DNA from: an uncultured Lysobacteraceae bacterium
GTDB taxonomy: Bacteria > Pseudomonadota > Gammaproteobacteria > Xanthomonadales > Xanthomonadaceae
DNA length: 52,238 bases
Assembly: GCA_937897645.1 (NCBI GenBank)
Contig: CALCNV010000102.1
Span: 1 to 52,238 of the forward strand
Direction of reading: 5' to 3'
Below are positions 25,574 through 34,044 of the stretch, piece after piece. Made by a program: the position numbers and the translations under genes. A model generated the notes under the pieces. That model did not search any database. It was not told the origin of the DNA and saw nothing but the letters and a program-made list of their open reading frames with translations. Numbering within the stretch: the first letter of the stretch is position 1; every line of letters starts with the position of its first letter.

Positions 25574-26353
25574 TCAGTTGGCCGGGGCGCGTTCGCGTGC
25601 GACCAGGTGCTCGACGGTGTTGAACATGGCCTCGTAGCCGCGCTCGTCCACCGATACCAGGTACTTGCCGTTGACCACCAGCGACGGCGTGCCTTCGACC
25701 TTGGAGCGCACGGCGAACTGCTTGGCGCGGTTGAGCTTGGTTTCCACGGCGAAGCTCTGCATGGTGCTGGCGAAGGTCTTGGCGTCCACGCCGTACTGCG
25801 CGTAGAACTTGCCAATGTCTTCCGGCGTCGATTGCAGGTTCAGGCTGCGGGCCACGTGCAGGGCGTTGAACATCGCGTCGTGGCTCTTTTCCTGCACGCC
25901 CAGGGTTTCGGCGGCGAAGAATGCACGCGCATAGGTCACCCAGTAGCCACCGAAGGCGGCCGGCACCGAGATCACGTTGACGTCGGCCGGCTGCCTGGCT
26001 TTCCAGCCATCGATCAGCGGCTGGAACTGCGCGCAATGCGGGCAGGTGTAGCCGAACACTTCCGCCACTTCCACCTTGCCGGCCACCGGCGCGAACGCCT
26101 GGCCACCGGCGATTTCCACGTAGTCCTTGCCGGCCACCGGCACAGGGCCGGAAGGCGGTGCCACGGTGATCGGGGCGGTCGGCGCCGCTTCGGTGGCGGC
26201 GGTTTCAGGGGCGGGCGCGACGTCTGCCGGCGCCGTGTCTACGGGCGCGGCAACGGCCTCGACGGCGGGCGTCGCAGCGTCGTTGTCCTGCTTGCTGCAC
26301 GCGGCGAACAGCGGCAGCAACGCGATGAGCATCAATGCGAAACGGGATTTCAT
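25574..26353 (-). CDS. dsbA: DsbA-like thiol:disulfide interchange lipoprotein (CPHC)
   Basis: A 259-residue DsbA-like protein with a lipobox FAAC (Cys19), an Ala/Pro-rich linker (about 25-73) and the classical DsbA active site Cys104-Pro-His-Cys107 in VFGYTCPHCAQF. The cis-Pro loop is EGTPSLVVNGKY. The CPHC dipeptide is that of strongly oxidising E. coli DsbA. Its signal peptide begins MKSRFAL, identical to the next paralogue upstream, which argues for recent duplication. It starts 112 bases past the stop of that gene. Confidence 0.92.
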   Translation of the reverse strand: MKSRFALMLIALLPLFAACSKQDNDAATPAVEAVAAPVDTAPADVAPAPETAATEAAPTAPITVAPPSGPVPVAGKDYVEIAGGQAFAPVAGKVEVAEVFGYTCPHCAQFQPLIDGWKARQPADVNVISVPAAFGGYWVTYARAFFAAETLGVQEKSHDAMFNALHVARSLNLQSTPEDIGKFYAQYGVDAKTFASTMQSFAVETKLNRAKQFAVRSKVEGTPSLVVNGKYLVSVDERGYEAMFNTVEHLVARERAPAN

Positions 26354-26465
26354 GAGGGTGGACTCCAGCATCGGTGAGGGCATTCAGAACGAAGCGCGCG
26401 CCGGCTCCGCGCCGGCAGGCAACAAGAATCGCATGTAACGCGTTACGCCATCGCAAGCAGCACGA

Positions 26466-27092
26466 TCATTTGCGCGCCGTGCGCTCCCGGGCCACCAGGT
26501 AGTCGGTGGTGCGAAGCACGTCGTCCAGGCTGCGGCCGGTGACCCGGTACTTGCCGTTGACGATCACCGTGGGCGTGCCTTCCACGCCGCTTGCGATGGC
26601 GAACTGCTTGGAGCGTGCCAGCTTGGCTTCCACTTCCGGGCTGCCCATGGTCGCGGCAAACGTCTTGGCATTGGCGCCGTAGCCGGCATAGAACGTGGCG
26701 ATTTCTTCCGCCGATGCGTTCTGTATCGGCAGGCTGCCGTCTTCATGCAACGCCTTGAACATGGCGTTGTGGGTCTTGCCCAGCACGCCGAGTTTTTCGG
26801 CCGCGTAGTAAGCGCGCGCATACGGAAGCCAGAAGCCGCCGAACGCCGCCGGCACCGGGGTGAAGCGCACGTAGGCAGGCTGTTTTTTCTTCCACGCATC
26901 CACCTGGGGCTGGAAATGCGCGCAGTGGATGCAGGTGTAGCCGAACACTTCCACCACTTCCACCTTGCCGTTGAGCGGCGCGAACGGCTTGCCGTCGGGG
27001 ATGACGACGTAGTCGGTGCCTTCGACCGGCGTGGCCGCGTGCGCGAACCACGGCAGCAGGACCAGCAACAACAGGGCGAATCTGGATTTCAT
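26466..27092 (-). CDS. dsbA: DsbA-like thiol:disulfide interchange protein, soluble (CIHC)
   Basis: A 208-residue periplasmic DsbA-like protein. The signal peptide MKSRFAL...AHA has no lipobox, and there is no linker, so this is the soluble, compact member of the tandem trio. Active site Cys54-Ile-His-Cys57 in VFGYTCIHCAHF; cis-Pro loop EGTPTVIVNGKY. Replacing Pro by Ile in the CxxC is unusual for an oxidase-type DsbA and may alter redox potential (inference). It follows the cytochrome c4 gene by 198 bases on the same strand. Confidence 0.9.
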   Translation of the reverse strand: MKSRFALLLLVLLPWFAHAATPVEGTDYVVIPDGKPFAPLNGKVEVVEVFGYTCIHCAHFQPQVDAWKKKQPAYVRFTPVPAAFGGFWLPYARAYYAAEKLGVLGKTHNAMFKALHEDGSLPIQNASAEEIATFYAGYGANAKTFAATMGSPEVEAKLARSKQFAIASGVEGTPTVIVNGKYRVTGRSLDDVLRTTDYLVARERTARK

Positions 27093-27290
27093 CAGCAGGA
27101 CTCCAAGTACAAAGGGTGGATCCGGGCGTGCTCGAATGCGCTTCATGCAGGCACTCAGCGGTCTGTCAGCAAGCAGCGGTCAAAAACGGGCCAAGCACAA
27201 ACAGAAACGCCGGCCATGATCCGGTCGGCGTCGTGAACATCAGCTGTGAACATCCACGTCGAAACGTGGACCGCGCCAGGCGCGTCGAGT

Positions 27291-28139
27291 TCACGATTGC
27301 TGCGGGGCGGGCTCGGCGGCTGGCGTGGCCACCGGCGCGGGCGCCGGGGCTGCAGCAGGTGCGGCCGCCGGGGCCGTCGTCGCGGCGGCATCGTCGGCGC
27401 GGTCGTGCAGGCCCTGCAGGAAGGTGGCCAGCGCCTGGATTTCCTCATCGGTCAGGCGGTTGCTGACCTGCGCCATGACGTGGAACAGCGCCGGGTCTTT
27501 TTCCATGGTGGTGCCGGTGCGGTATTCCTGCAGGCGGCGGGCCGAATAATCCTGGAACTGTCCGCCGATGTGCGGGTATGCCGGGCCGGGATTGCCGCCG
27601 CCGCTGGGGCTGTGGCAGGCCATGCAGGCCGGCACGCCGCGGGCGACGTCGCCACCCCGGAACAGGCGCTGGCCTACTTCATAGAACTTCATGCCCTTGT
27701 TGGGGCCTTCGGCGATCACCGTGTCGTCGGCCAGGCCTGCGCCGGCCTTCTGGGTGGCGAAGTACGCGCCGATGTCACGCATGTCCTGCGGGGTCAGGCC
27801 CTGCACGAACGGCACCATCGCGACCGCGGCGCCACCACGCTGGCCGCTGGCGATCAGGGCGATCTGGCGTGCGGTGTAACGCTCGGCCTGGCCGGCGATG
27901 CGCGGGTATTGCGGGTCGCTGGGGTTGCCGTCCACGCCATGGCAGGCGGCGCAGGCGGTGGCCTTGGTCTGGCCGGCGGCGGCATCGCCCCAGGTGGTCT
28001 TGCTGAGGTCGATCTCCAGCGGCGCGGCCACCACGGGGGCGTTGTCCGGCAGTGGCGCGACGGTGGTCTGTGCAAAGGCGACCGCACCCACGGCCGCAAT
28101 GGCCAGTCCGGCAAGTCCCAAAACGCGAGCGTGGCGCAT
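27291..28139 (-). CDS. Dihaem cytochrome c4
   Basis: A 282-residue periplasmic cytochrome with two haem sites, CAACH at 63-67 and CMACH at 172-176, each in a c4-type fold (PRIAGQAERYTARQ and PHIGGQFQDYSARR repeats after them). Candidate axial Met residues lie in VAMVPFVQGLT and FHVMAQVSNRLT. It would deliver electrons from the bc1 complex to a terminal oxidase. A C-terminal tail of about 30 residues is almost only Ala and Pro, an addition to the usual c4 length. It is divergent from engB, a common gammaproteobacterial arrangement. Confidence 0.94.
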   Translation of the reverse strand: MRHARVLGLAGLAIAAVGAVAFAQTTVAPLPDNAPVVAAPLEIDLSKTTWGDAAAGQTKATACAACHGVDGNPSDPQYPRIAGQAERYTARQIALIASGQRGGAAVAMVPFVQGLTPQDMRDIGAYFATQKAGAGLADDTVIAEGPNKGMKFYEVGQRLFRGGDVARGVPACMACHSPSGGGNPGPAYPHIGGQFQDYSARRLQEYRTGTTMEKDPALFHVMAQVSNRLTDEEIQALATFLQGLHDRADDAAATTAPAAAPAAAPAPAPVATPAAEPAPQQS

Positions 28140-28243
28140 GCTAAAGCTCCGAAAAACCTGAAAAAGCGGCGAAGTTGAAAGGCCGCGAAACCGGGGGATT
28201 ATCGTCGCGGCGGGGCGGCGCGGTCAATTCGGGGCGTTGGGGC

Positions 28244-28345
28244 AGGTTGTTGGTTGTTGGTTCCAGGTTCCAGGTAGCTCGCTTCCGCCCTCTCCAAGAA
28301 CCAAGAACCAACAACCAAGAACCGGCGCTTCTACAACCAGGAACC
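28244..28345. repeat. Imperfect inverted repeat GGTTGTTGGTTGTTGGTTCC / CCAAGAACCAACAACC
   Basis: A purine/pyrimidine-biased dyad in the 237-bp divergent gap between the cytochrome c4 and engB genes. The left arm repeats GGTTGTT and GGTTCCA; the right arm repeats CCAAGAAC. It does not belong to the GTAG class. It lies 30 bases before the engB start and may affect its promoter region. Confidence 0.65.
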
Positions 28346-28376
28346 GCGAATAGCCCCCACGTGCCATCCTAGGCGC

Positions 28377-29003
28377 ATGCTCAATCCATTAGAAAAAGCC
28401 AAATACCTGCTGGCGGCGCACCTTCCCAGCCAGCTTCCGCCGGATATCGGCCATGAGGTCGCCTTCGCCGGGCGCTCCAATGCCGGCAAGTCCACGGCGC
28501 TGAATGCGCTGACCCGGCAGAACTCGCTGGCCCGGGTGTCCAAGACGCCGGGCCGCACCCAGCAACTGGTGTTCTTCGAGGTGGAACCGGACAGGTACCT
28601 GGTCGACCTGCCGGGCTACGGCTACGCCAAGGTGCCGCACGAGTTGAAGGATCACTGGCAGGCGTTCCTGGACCGCTACTTCCGCAGCCGCGAGTCGCTG
28701 AAGGGGCTGGTGGTGGTGATGGACATCCGCCATCCGCTGAAGGAATACGACCAGCACATGATCAGCTACGCGGTGGAAAACGGCATCCCCGCCCACGCGC
28801 TGCTGACCAAGGCGGACAAGCTGGGCCGCGGCCAGCAGGGCAATACGCTGCAGGCGGTGAAGAAGGAACTGTTCTCCAAGTTCGGCGACACCGTCAGCGT
28901 GCAGACGTTCTCTGGCGAATCCAAGCAGGGCGTGGATGAAGCGCGCAAGGTGGTGAACGGGTGGTTGGAGTTTGGTCGGAGTGAGGGTGGGGATGTGGGT
29001 TAG
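28377..29003 (+). CDS. engB: Ribosome biogenesis GTPase YsxC/EngB
   Basis: A 208-residue TRAFAC GTPase needed for large-subunit assembly. G1 is GRSNAGKST (residues 32-40), the G2 region is KTPGRTQ, G3 is DLPGYGYAKV, and G4 TKAD follows in ALLTKADKLGRGQ. VVMDIRHPLKEYD is also a family signature. The length is normal; the last residues (about 195-208) are Gly/Glu-rich and variable. ATG 28377 fits the family N-terminus. Confidence 0.96.
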   Translation: MLNPLEKAKYLLAAHLPSQLPPDIGHEVAFAGRSNAGKSTALNALTRQNSLARVSKTPGRTQQLVFFEVEPDRYLVDLPGYGYAKVPHELKDHWQAFLDRYFRSRESLKGLVVVMDIRHPLKEYDQHMISYAVENGIPAHALLTKADKLGRGQQGNTLQAVKKELFSKFGDTVSVQTFSGESKQGVDEARKVVNGWLEFGRSEGGDVG

Positions 29004-29017
29004 TTGGAGTTGGATCT

Positions 29018-29623
29018 ATGGGCAGAGTTCTCATTTGTTCGTTTGCAATCATCGTGAGCTTGGCCTGTGCGGCTTGCCAAGATAATCGTAGCGAACTCGA
29101 AAAGACCATGTTCCCTGACGGTACGCCGCCAGGAATTACCTTCGAAGAAGCTACAGACGAACCTGCGTTGGATGATTCTCCCCCAAACGATCACGGCAAG
29201 CAGTTTCTTCAAGAGCTCATCGATGCAGCTGAAGAGTCGGATCAGGTTGTTGCCGTCGAGCACTCATACATCTATGACGGTCCCGATCCAAGTATTCCTC
29301 TGTTGCCAGAACGCAGCTACAAGCGCGTTGTTCTATCGAACACTGAAAAATCCAGTCTTGTCTCGGCCCTGCGCTCGACCAATCCGAATGTAGAACCTTG
29401 GGAATCGGCCTGCATTTTCGAGCCGCACCACCGCCTTGAGTTCTATAAAGGATCAAAGAAGCTTCGTGTCTTGGAAGTGTGTTTCCAATGCGGACAGCTT
29501 GAGCTGGATGGCTCAACGCCATCGGAGCCACAAGCTATCTTCGACAGTCTCGAAAAATTCGTGATTGGTATAGGCATGGAATCAGAGCGGGATTGGGGTT
29601 CACTCGCAGACACCGATCCATAA
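29018..29623 (+). CDS. Hypothetical lipoprotein, lower G+C than neighbours
   Basis: A 201-residue protein I do not recognise. A hydrophobic N-terminus ends in an atypical lipobox-like CAAC (Cys20), so a lipoprotein is likely. The C-terminal half contains ACIFEPHHRLEFYKG and VLEVCFQCGQLELDG, a Cys-rich block that recurs in poorly characterised small proteins; four Cys could form disulfides or bind a metal. Two sampled 60-base lines are about 52-53% G+C, clearly below the flanking genes, and codon use is less GC3-biased. It begins 14 bases after engB and is followed by repeats, which suggests a recently acquired gene. Confidence 0.7.
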   Translation: MGRVLICSFAIIVSLACAACQDNRSELEKTMFPDGTPPGITFEEATDEPALDDSPPNDHGKQFLQELIDAAEESDQVVAVEHSYIYDGPDPSIPLLPERSYKRVVLSNTEKSSLVSALRSTNPNVEPWESACIFEPHHRLEFYKGSKKLRVLEVCFQCGQLELDGSTPSEPQAIFDSLEKFVIGIGMESERDWGSLADTDP

Positions 29624-29659
29624 GGAATTCATTCGAGGCTGTATGACTTTCGAGCCAGC

Positions 29660-29694
29660 GTAGCCCGGGTTTCGCTGCGCTCTACCCGGGCTAC
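29660..29694. repeat. Single GTAGCCCGGG palindromic repeat
   Basis: GTAGCCCGGGT...ACCCGGGCTAC, a compact hairpin of the GTAGCCCGGG class that appears as full pairs at 30303 and 48449. Confidence 0.85.
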
Positions 29695-29737
29695 ATTGCT
29701 CGGATGACTTTCGAGAAAACATTCTTGGCGACAAGTT

Positions 29738-29762
29738 GGGTCCCGGCGTTCGCCGGGATGAC
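29738..29762. repeat. Single copy of the GTCATCCC/GGGATGAC repeat arm
   Basis: GGGTCCCGGCGTTCGCCGGGATGAC; the same sequence family occurs as pairs at 31351 and 45111 and as a single arm at 31594. Confidence 0.75.
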
Positions 29763-29865
29763 GTCAGGAAGTAGTGATCGTTCGTGGTTCAATCAGATTC
29801 GTGATTCCATCAGGTTTGAGTTGCATTGATTCCATTCTGGATTCCTGACTTCATCGGAGTACGCA

Positions 29866-30291
29866 ATGCCAAACACCGCGCCCCTGGTTGCCCCGGTCAT
29901 CGCACTCGTCCTCTGGTCCGGCTTGATCTGGGCCTGGATGTACGCCACGCGCATTCCCGCCATCCTCAAGATGCGGATGCGGCTTGATCCCATGATGCCG
30001 CGTGGCGAACAGATGTCGCAGTTGCCGGCGACCGTGCGCTGGAAGGCCGACAACTACAACCACCTGATGGAACAACCCACGTTGTTCTACGCGACTGCGC
30101 TTGCACTCGCAGTGCTGGGCGACCACTCCGTCATCAGCCTGATGCTGGCATGGGCGTATGTGTTGCTGCGCGTCGTGCACAGCCTGGTGCAAACCACCAC
30201 CAATCGCATCACCCTGCGCTTCGCCGTGTTCTTCGTCTCGTCATTGGTGCTGTTTGCGTTGGCGATCAGGGCCGCAATCCTCGCCTTCTGA
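29866..30291 (+). CDS. MAPEG family membrane protein
   Basis: A 141-residue four-helix membrane protein. Membrane segments lie near residues 9-28, 74-90, 92-107 and 118-138. The motif TVRWKADNYNHLMEQPTLFYA at about 57-77 matches the MAPEG signature (eicosanoid and glutathione metabolism enzymes). Bacterial MAPEG proteins may have glutathione-transferase or peroxidase activity, but this is not shown for this group. ATG 29866 follows CGGAG. It converges on the oppB-like gene across a GTAG repeat pair. Confidence 0.88.
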   Translation: MPNTAPLVAPVIALVLWSGLIWAWMYATRIPAILKMRMRLDPMMPRGEQMSQLPATVRWKADNYNHLMEQPTLFYATALALAVLGDHSVISLMLAWAYVLLRVVHSLVQTTTNRITLRFAVFFVSSLVLFALAIRAAILAF

Positions 30292-30302
30292 CTGCAGCAG
30301 GC

Positions 30303-30390
30303 GTAGCCCGGGTAGAGCGCAGCGAAACCCGGGGGCCTTACGAGTGATCCGCCAAAAGCCCCGGGTTTCGCTGCGCTCTACCCGGGCTAC
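30303..30390. repeat. GTAG inverted repeat pair (GTAGCCCGGGTAGAGCGCAG class) at convergent junction
   Basis: Left arm GTAGCCCGGGTAGAGCGCAG and the exact reverse complement close a spacer of about 30 bases. It separates the convergent MAPEG and oppB-like genes. The same class recurs at 48449-48536 and, as a half-unit, at 29660. Confidence 0.92.
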
Positions 30391-30400
30391 GAATTTGTGG

Positions 30401-31318
30401 CTACGAAATATCTTCCAGGCGCGGGTCCAGCCACGCACGCAGCATGTCCACCAAGGTATTGATCAGCACGATCAAGGCGCCGACGACCAGCACCACGCCC
30501 AGCACCAGCGTGTAGTCGCGGTTCAACGCGCCCTGCACGAAATAGCGGCCCATGCCGGGAATGCCGAACACCTGTTCCACCACCGCTGAACCTGTCACCA
30601 CGTTGATCAAGGCCGGCGACAGCCACGCCACCACCGGCAACAGTGCGGGCTTCAACGCATGCGAAAACAGCAGGCGCGATTCCGAGAATCCGCGTGCGCG
30701 CGCCGCACGCAGGTAATCGGCGGACAGTGTTTCCAGCATCGACGCCCGCGTCAGGCGCGCGCAGTAGGCCAGGTTGGGCAGCGCCAGCGCGATCACCGGC
30801 AGCACGATGTTCTGCCATTCGCCCCAGCCGCCCGCCGGCAGCCAGTTCAGCGTTACCGCGAACAGCAACACCAGCAACGGTGCGGCGACAAATTTTGGAA
30901 TCGCCAATCCCAGCCCCGCCAGCAACATCAAGGCGCGATCCATCCATTGCCCGGCACGCAGTGCGGCAAAAACACCGAGTGGAATGCCGACCAGCAAGGC
31001 GAGCAACAAGGCGAGTCCACCGTTGAGCAGCGACACCGGCAGCGCACGCGCGATCAACTGGTTGACCGTGTAGTCCGGATACTGGAACGACGGCCCCAGG
31101 TCACCGCGCGCCACGTCCGCCAGCCACGCGCCGTACTGCACGATCAGCGGCTGGTCCAGGCGGAATTGCTCGGCCAGCGCGGCCTGCACTTCGGGTGGCG
31201 CGGTTTTCTCGGTGTCGAAGGGTCCGCCCGGTGCAGCGCGCAGCAGTACGAAGCACAGCGTGGCGAGCAGCCATAAGGTGATGACGGCTTCGAACAGGCG
31301 TGAAAGCAGGCGCTTCAT
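30401..31318 (-). CDS. oppB: Peptide/nickel-type ABC transporter permease (OppB/DppB family)
   Basis: A 305-residue inner-membrane permease with six predicted helices. The N-terminal FVLLRAAPGGPFD is typical of OppB/DppB, and the EAA loop is in ADYLRAARARGFSESRLLFSHALK. The end reads NTLVDMLRAWLDPRLE, also typical. A complete importer needs OppC and ATPases OppD/F; none is in the window. The binding protein gene lies upstream on the same strand but is separated from this gene by a VIT-family gene and a repeat region. Confidence 0.92.
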   Translation of the reverse strand: MKRLLSRLFEAVITLWLLATLCFVLLRAAPGGPFDTEKTAPPEVQAALAEQFRLDQPLIVQYGAWLADVARGDLGPSFQYPDYTVNQLIARALPVSLLNGGLALLLALLVGIPLGVFAALRAGQWMDRALMLLAGLGLAIPKFVAAPLLVLLFAVTLNWLPAGGWGEWQNIVLPVIALALPNLAYCARLTRASMLETLSADYLRAARARGFSESRLLFSHALKPALLPVVAWLSPALINVVTGSAVVEQVFGIPGMGRYFVQGALNRDYTLVLGVVLVVGALIVLINTLVDMLRAWLDPRLEDIS

Positions 31319-31350
31319 GATGAGTGGAACTCGCGTACTACCCCGGTACC

Positions 31351-31491
31351 GTCATCCCAGCGCACGCTGGAGGCGCTCTTCAACAGCCAGCATGGCTGGT
31401 CATCCATCTTGATCTTGATCTTGCTATTTTTGCTCTTGCGACACGCCGTAAAGCCAAAGTAAAAATGGGTCCCAGCGTGCGCTGGGATGAC
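31351..31491. repeat. GTCATCCCAGCG inverted repeat pair
   Basis: The gap of about 360 bp between the VIT-family and oppB-like genes (31319-31678) holds only repeats. This pair has a left arm GTCATCCCAGCGCACGCTGG and a right arm CCCAGCGTGCGCTGGGATGAC, separated by a low-complexity CATCTTGATCTTGATCTTGC stretch. The same architecture, including the CTTGATCTTGC spacer, is at 45111-45206. Confidence 0.85.
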
Positions 31492-31593
31492 GGTGCTGGG
31501 GCAAGGAGTCAACGAAGTGCATTTCATCCCATTCTCTCCAGCCGCTTGGCGTTGGCGTTGCCGCTGAAGCGAAGTTCGAAAGCAAAATCAGAA

Positions 31594-31620
31594 TGGGTCC
31601 CAGCGTGCGCCGGGATGACG
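31594..31620. repeat. Single GGGATGAC-type repeat arm
   Basis: GGGTCCCAGCGTGCGCCGGGATGACG, one arm of the family seen at 31351 and 45111. Confidence 0.75.
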
Positions 31621-31678
31621 ATGCTAGATAAAGGGTGCGCTGTAGGAGCCATGCATTCCCGATCCATTACAGCCCGCA

Positions 31679-32374
31679 TTACACGTGCACGTTGAACAGG
31701 TTGCCGATGAGATGCGAAGCCGCCATCGCCATCGCGCCCCAGAAACCCACGCGCCATGCCCCGCGCACGATGGGCGCGCCACCTGCATAGGCCGCCAATG
31801 CGCCGGACAGGAACAGGCTGATGATCGTCACCGCGACAGTCACCACGCCCACGCGCTCGGCCGGAGCCAGCAGGACCGCGGCGATCGGCACGGCAGCGCC
31901 GACGGTGAAGGCGAGCGCCGAGGCCAGCGCCGCCTGTATCGGACGGGCGCGCAGGGTGTCGGTGATGCCGAGTTCATCGCGTGCATGTGCGCCCAGCGCA
32001 TCGTGTGCGGTCAATTGCTCGGCCACCTGGCTTGCCAGCGCCGGCGTCAGTCCACGACGCACGTAGATGTGCGCCAGTTCGGCCAGCTCGATGTCGGGAT
32101 CGTCGGCAAGCTCCTTCTTTTCCTTCAACAAGTCCGAATTTTCCGTATCGGCCTGCGACTGCACGGAGACATATTCACCCGCGGCCATCGACATGGCACC
32201 GGCTACCAGGCCGGCCACGCCCGTCATCAGGACCGTGGTGTGGCTGGCTCCACTGGCAGCCACGCCGACGACCAGTCCGGCGACGGACACGATGCCGTCG
32301 TTGGCGCCCAATACCGAGGCGCGCAACCAGCCTGCGCGATCAGAGCGGTGTGCTTCCCTATGTATGGCGCGCAT
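31679..32374 (-). CDS. VIT family protein (DUF125, iron/manganese transporter-like)
   Basis: A 231-residue membrane protein of the CCC1/VIT1 family. It has GWLRASVLGANDGIVSVAGLVVG (residues about 15-37) and AGAMSMAAGEYVSVQSQ, the two hallmark segments, then a charged cytosolic loop (about 80-125, rich in Glu and Lys, the usual metal-binding loop) and three more helices. Family members move Fe2+ or Mn2+ out of the cytosol. ATG 32374 has an AGGGGA site. It starts 17 bases past the end of the oppA-like gene, so they may be co-transcribed. Confidence 0.9.
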   Translation of the reverse strand: MRAIHREAHRSDRAGWLRASVLGANDGIVSVAGLVVGVAASGASHTTVLMTGVAGLVAGAMSMAAGEYVSVQSQADTENSDLLKEKKELADDPDIELAELAHIYVRRGLTPALASQVAEQLTAHDALGAHARDELGITDTLRARPIQAALASALAFTVGAAVPIAAVLLAPAERVGVVTVAVTIISLFLSGALAAYAGGAPIVRGAWRVGFWGAMAMAASHLIGNLFNVHV

Positions 32375-32390
32375 GTGGCATCCCCTGTGG

Positions 32391-33968
32391 TCAATCGTGC
32401 CAGCGTAACCAGCGCGAGGCATGGCGGTCGAGCGGATTCGGTTCGAAGCCCGCCACTTCGGGCCTGACCAGGTGCTTGGATGTGTAGAAATACAGCGGCA
32501 CCAACGCATGCGCGTTCAACAGGTTCTGCTCGGCGGCACGCAGCCACGCATTGCGAGCGGCTTCGGTCTTCGCGGCATCCGCCTTGGCCAATCGCTCGCG
32601 GAAACCCGCGTCGTCAAAACCCACCCAGTTCAACGGGCCGTCGCTGCCGAACGCGGCCAGGAAATTGCGCGCATCCACCACGTCGCCGACCCAGCCGCCA
32701 CGGAACACCTGGGTGATCGCGCGCTGCTTGCGGTTCTGCACGAACACCTTCCATTCCTCATTGCGCAGGCGCACCTGCACGCCGAGCACGTCGCGCCACA
32801 TCGAGGCCACGGCCAAGGCCATGCGCCGGTGTGGCGTGGAGGTGTTGTAGCGCAACTCCAGTACCAGAGGATTGTCTTTCGAGTAACCCGCGGCGCGGTA
32901 CAGCGCACGTGCACGCGCTTCGCGCTGCGCCTGTGTGTCCGTGGCCCACGTGGTGGTCGCGCCGGTGTAACCGGGGATGCCGGTGGGCACCACGCCATAG
33001 GCGGGTTGTTCGCCCAGGCCGGTGACATGGCGGGTGAGTATGTCGCGGTCCACGGCCAGCGAAAGCGCTTCGCGCAATGCGGGATTGTCCTTGAACGGCG
33101 GCTGCGTCAGGTTCATGCCCAGCCAGAACGCGCCGACATACGGTGCGATGCGCAACTGGTCGCCGTAGCGCTTACGCAAGGCATCGATCGGCTGCGGCGG
33201 TATGGTTTCGGTGATGTGCAGGTCGCCGGCGGCGAAACGCTGCAGTTCCGCCGCGGCATCTTCGGTGACCTGGTAGCGCACGCGCGGGATCGCCACGTTG
33301 CCGGCATCGTGGAAGCGCGGATTCTGTTCCACCACCAGGTTGGCCTGTGGCGTCCACGCCCGCAACTGGTATGCGCCGTTGCTGACCAACCGGCCCGGAC
33401 GCGTGTGCTGCGCGCCGAACTCCTCGACTGCTGGCAGGTACACCGGGAAGGCAATCGGCAAAGTGAGCAACGCAGGCAGCGCGGCGCTGCGGTCCAGGGT
33501 GAAGACGACCGTGCGCGCATCCGCGGCACACACGCCCAATCGAGTCGGCGGCACGTCACCGGCCTGCACGGCCTGGGCGTTGTGGAGCGCGTCGAACAGT
33601 TCCGCGAATGGCGCCGCGGTCTTCGGCGAGAACGCACGCTGGAAGCTCGCGACGATCTGCGGTGCATCCAGCGGCTTGCCGTTCGACCAGTGCAGGCCTT
33701 CACGCAGATGGAAAGTCCAGGTGCGGCCATCAGGCGACACGTACCAACGTTCGGCCATGCCCGGGATCAGTCGTCCCGCCGCATCCTCGGTCACCAGGCC
33801 TTCGTACAGGTCACGCAGCACGTTGCCGCAGGCCACTTCCTGGCAGCGATGCGCGTCCAGCGTGGAGGGTTCGGGCCCGTTGCCACGCTCGAGTTGCGCC
33901 ACGGCGGGCGACTGCGCGTTGGCACCGGCGGAACACAGCAACAACAGGACGACAACGATCAGGCGCAT
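32391..33968 (-). CDS. oppA: Periplasmic peptide-binding protein (SBP family 5, OppA-like)
   Basis: A 525-residue solute-binding protein with a cleavable signal peptide ending GANAQ and no lipobox. Family features: LRDLYEGLVTEDAAGRLIPGMAERW (about 50-74), FHLREGLHWSNGKPLDA, and in the second lobe FKDNPALREALSLAVDRD and EEWKVFVQNRK. It should bind oligopeptides, perhaps murein peptides, for import. Upstream is the divergent gshA gene. The partner permease is separated by a VIT gene. Confidence 0.9.
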   Translation of the reverse strand: MRLIVVVLLLLCSAGANAQSPAVAQLERGNGPEPSTLDAHRCQEVACGNVLRDLYEGLVTEDAAGRLIPGMAERWYVSPDGRTWTFHLREGLHWSNGKPLDAPQIVASFQRAFSPKTAAPFAELFDALHNAQAVQAGDVPPTRLGVCAADARTVVFTLDRSAALPALLTLPIAFPVYLPAVEEFGAQHTRPGRLVSNGAYQLRAWTPQANLVVEQNPRFHDAGNVAIPRVRYQVTEDAAAELQRFAAGDLHITETIPPQPIDALRKRYGDQLRIAPYVGAFWLGMNLTQPPFKDNPALREALSLAVDRDILTRHVTGLGEQPAYGVVPTGIPGYTGATTTWATDTQAQREARARALYRAAGYSKDNPLVLELRYNTSTPHRRMALAVASMWRDVLGVQVRLRNEEWKVFVQNRKQRAITQVFRGGWVGDVVDARNFLAAFGSDGPLNWVGFDDAGFRERLAKADAAKTEAARNAWLRAAEQNLLNAHALVPLYFYTSKHLVRPEVAGFEPNPLDRHASRWLRWHD

Positions 33969-34044
33969 CGGCTCAGGATATAGTGCGGGCCTTGCGATGT
34001 CAGGCGCATAGCCCCACATCTCCCACTCCCCGACGCAGCGAGCC

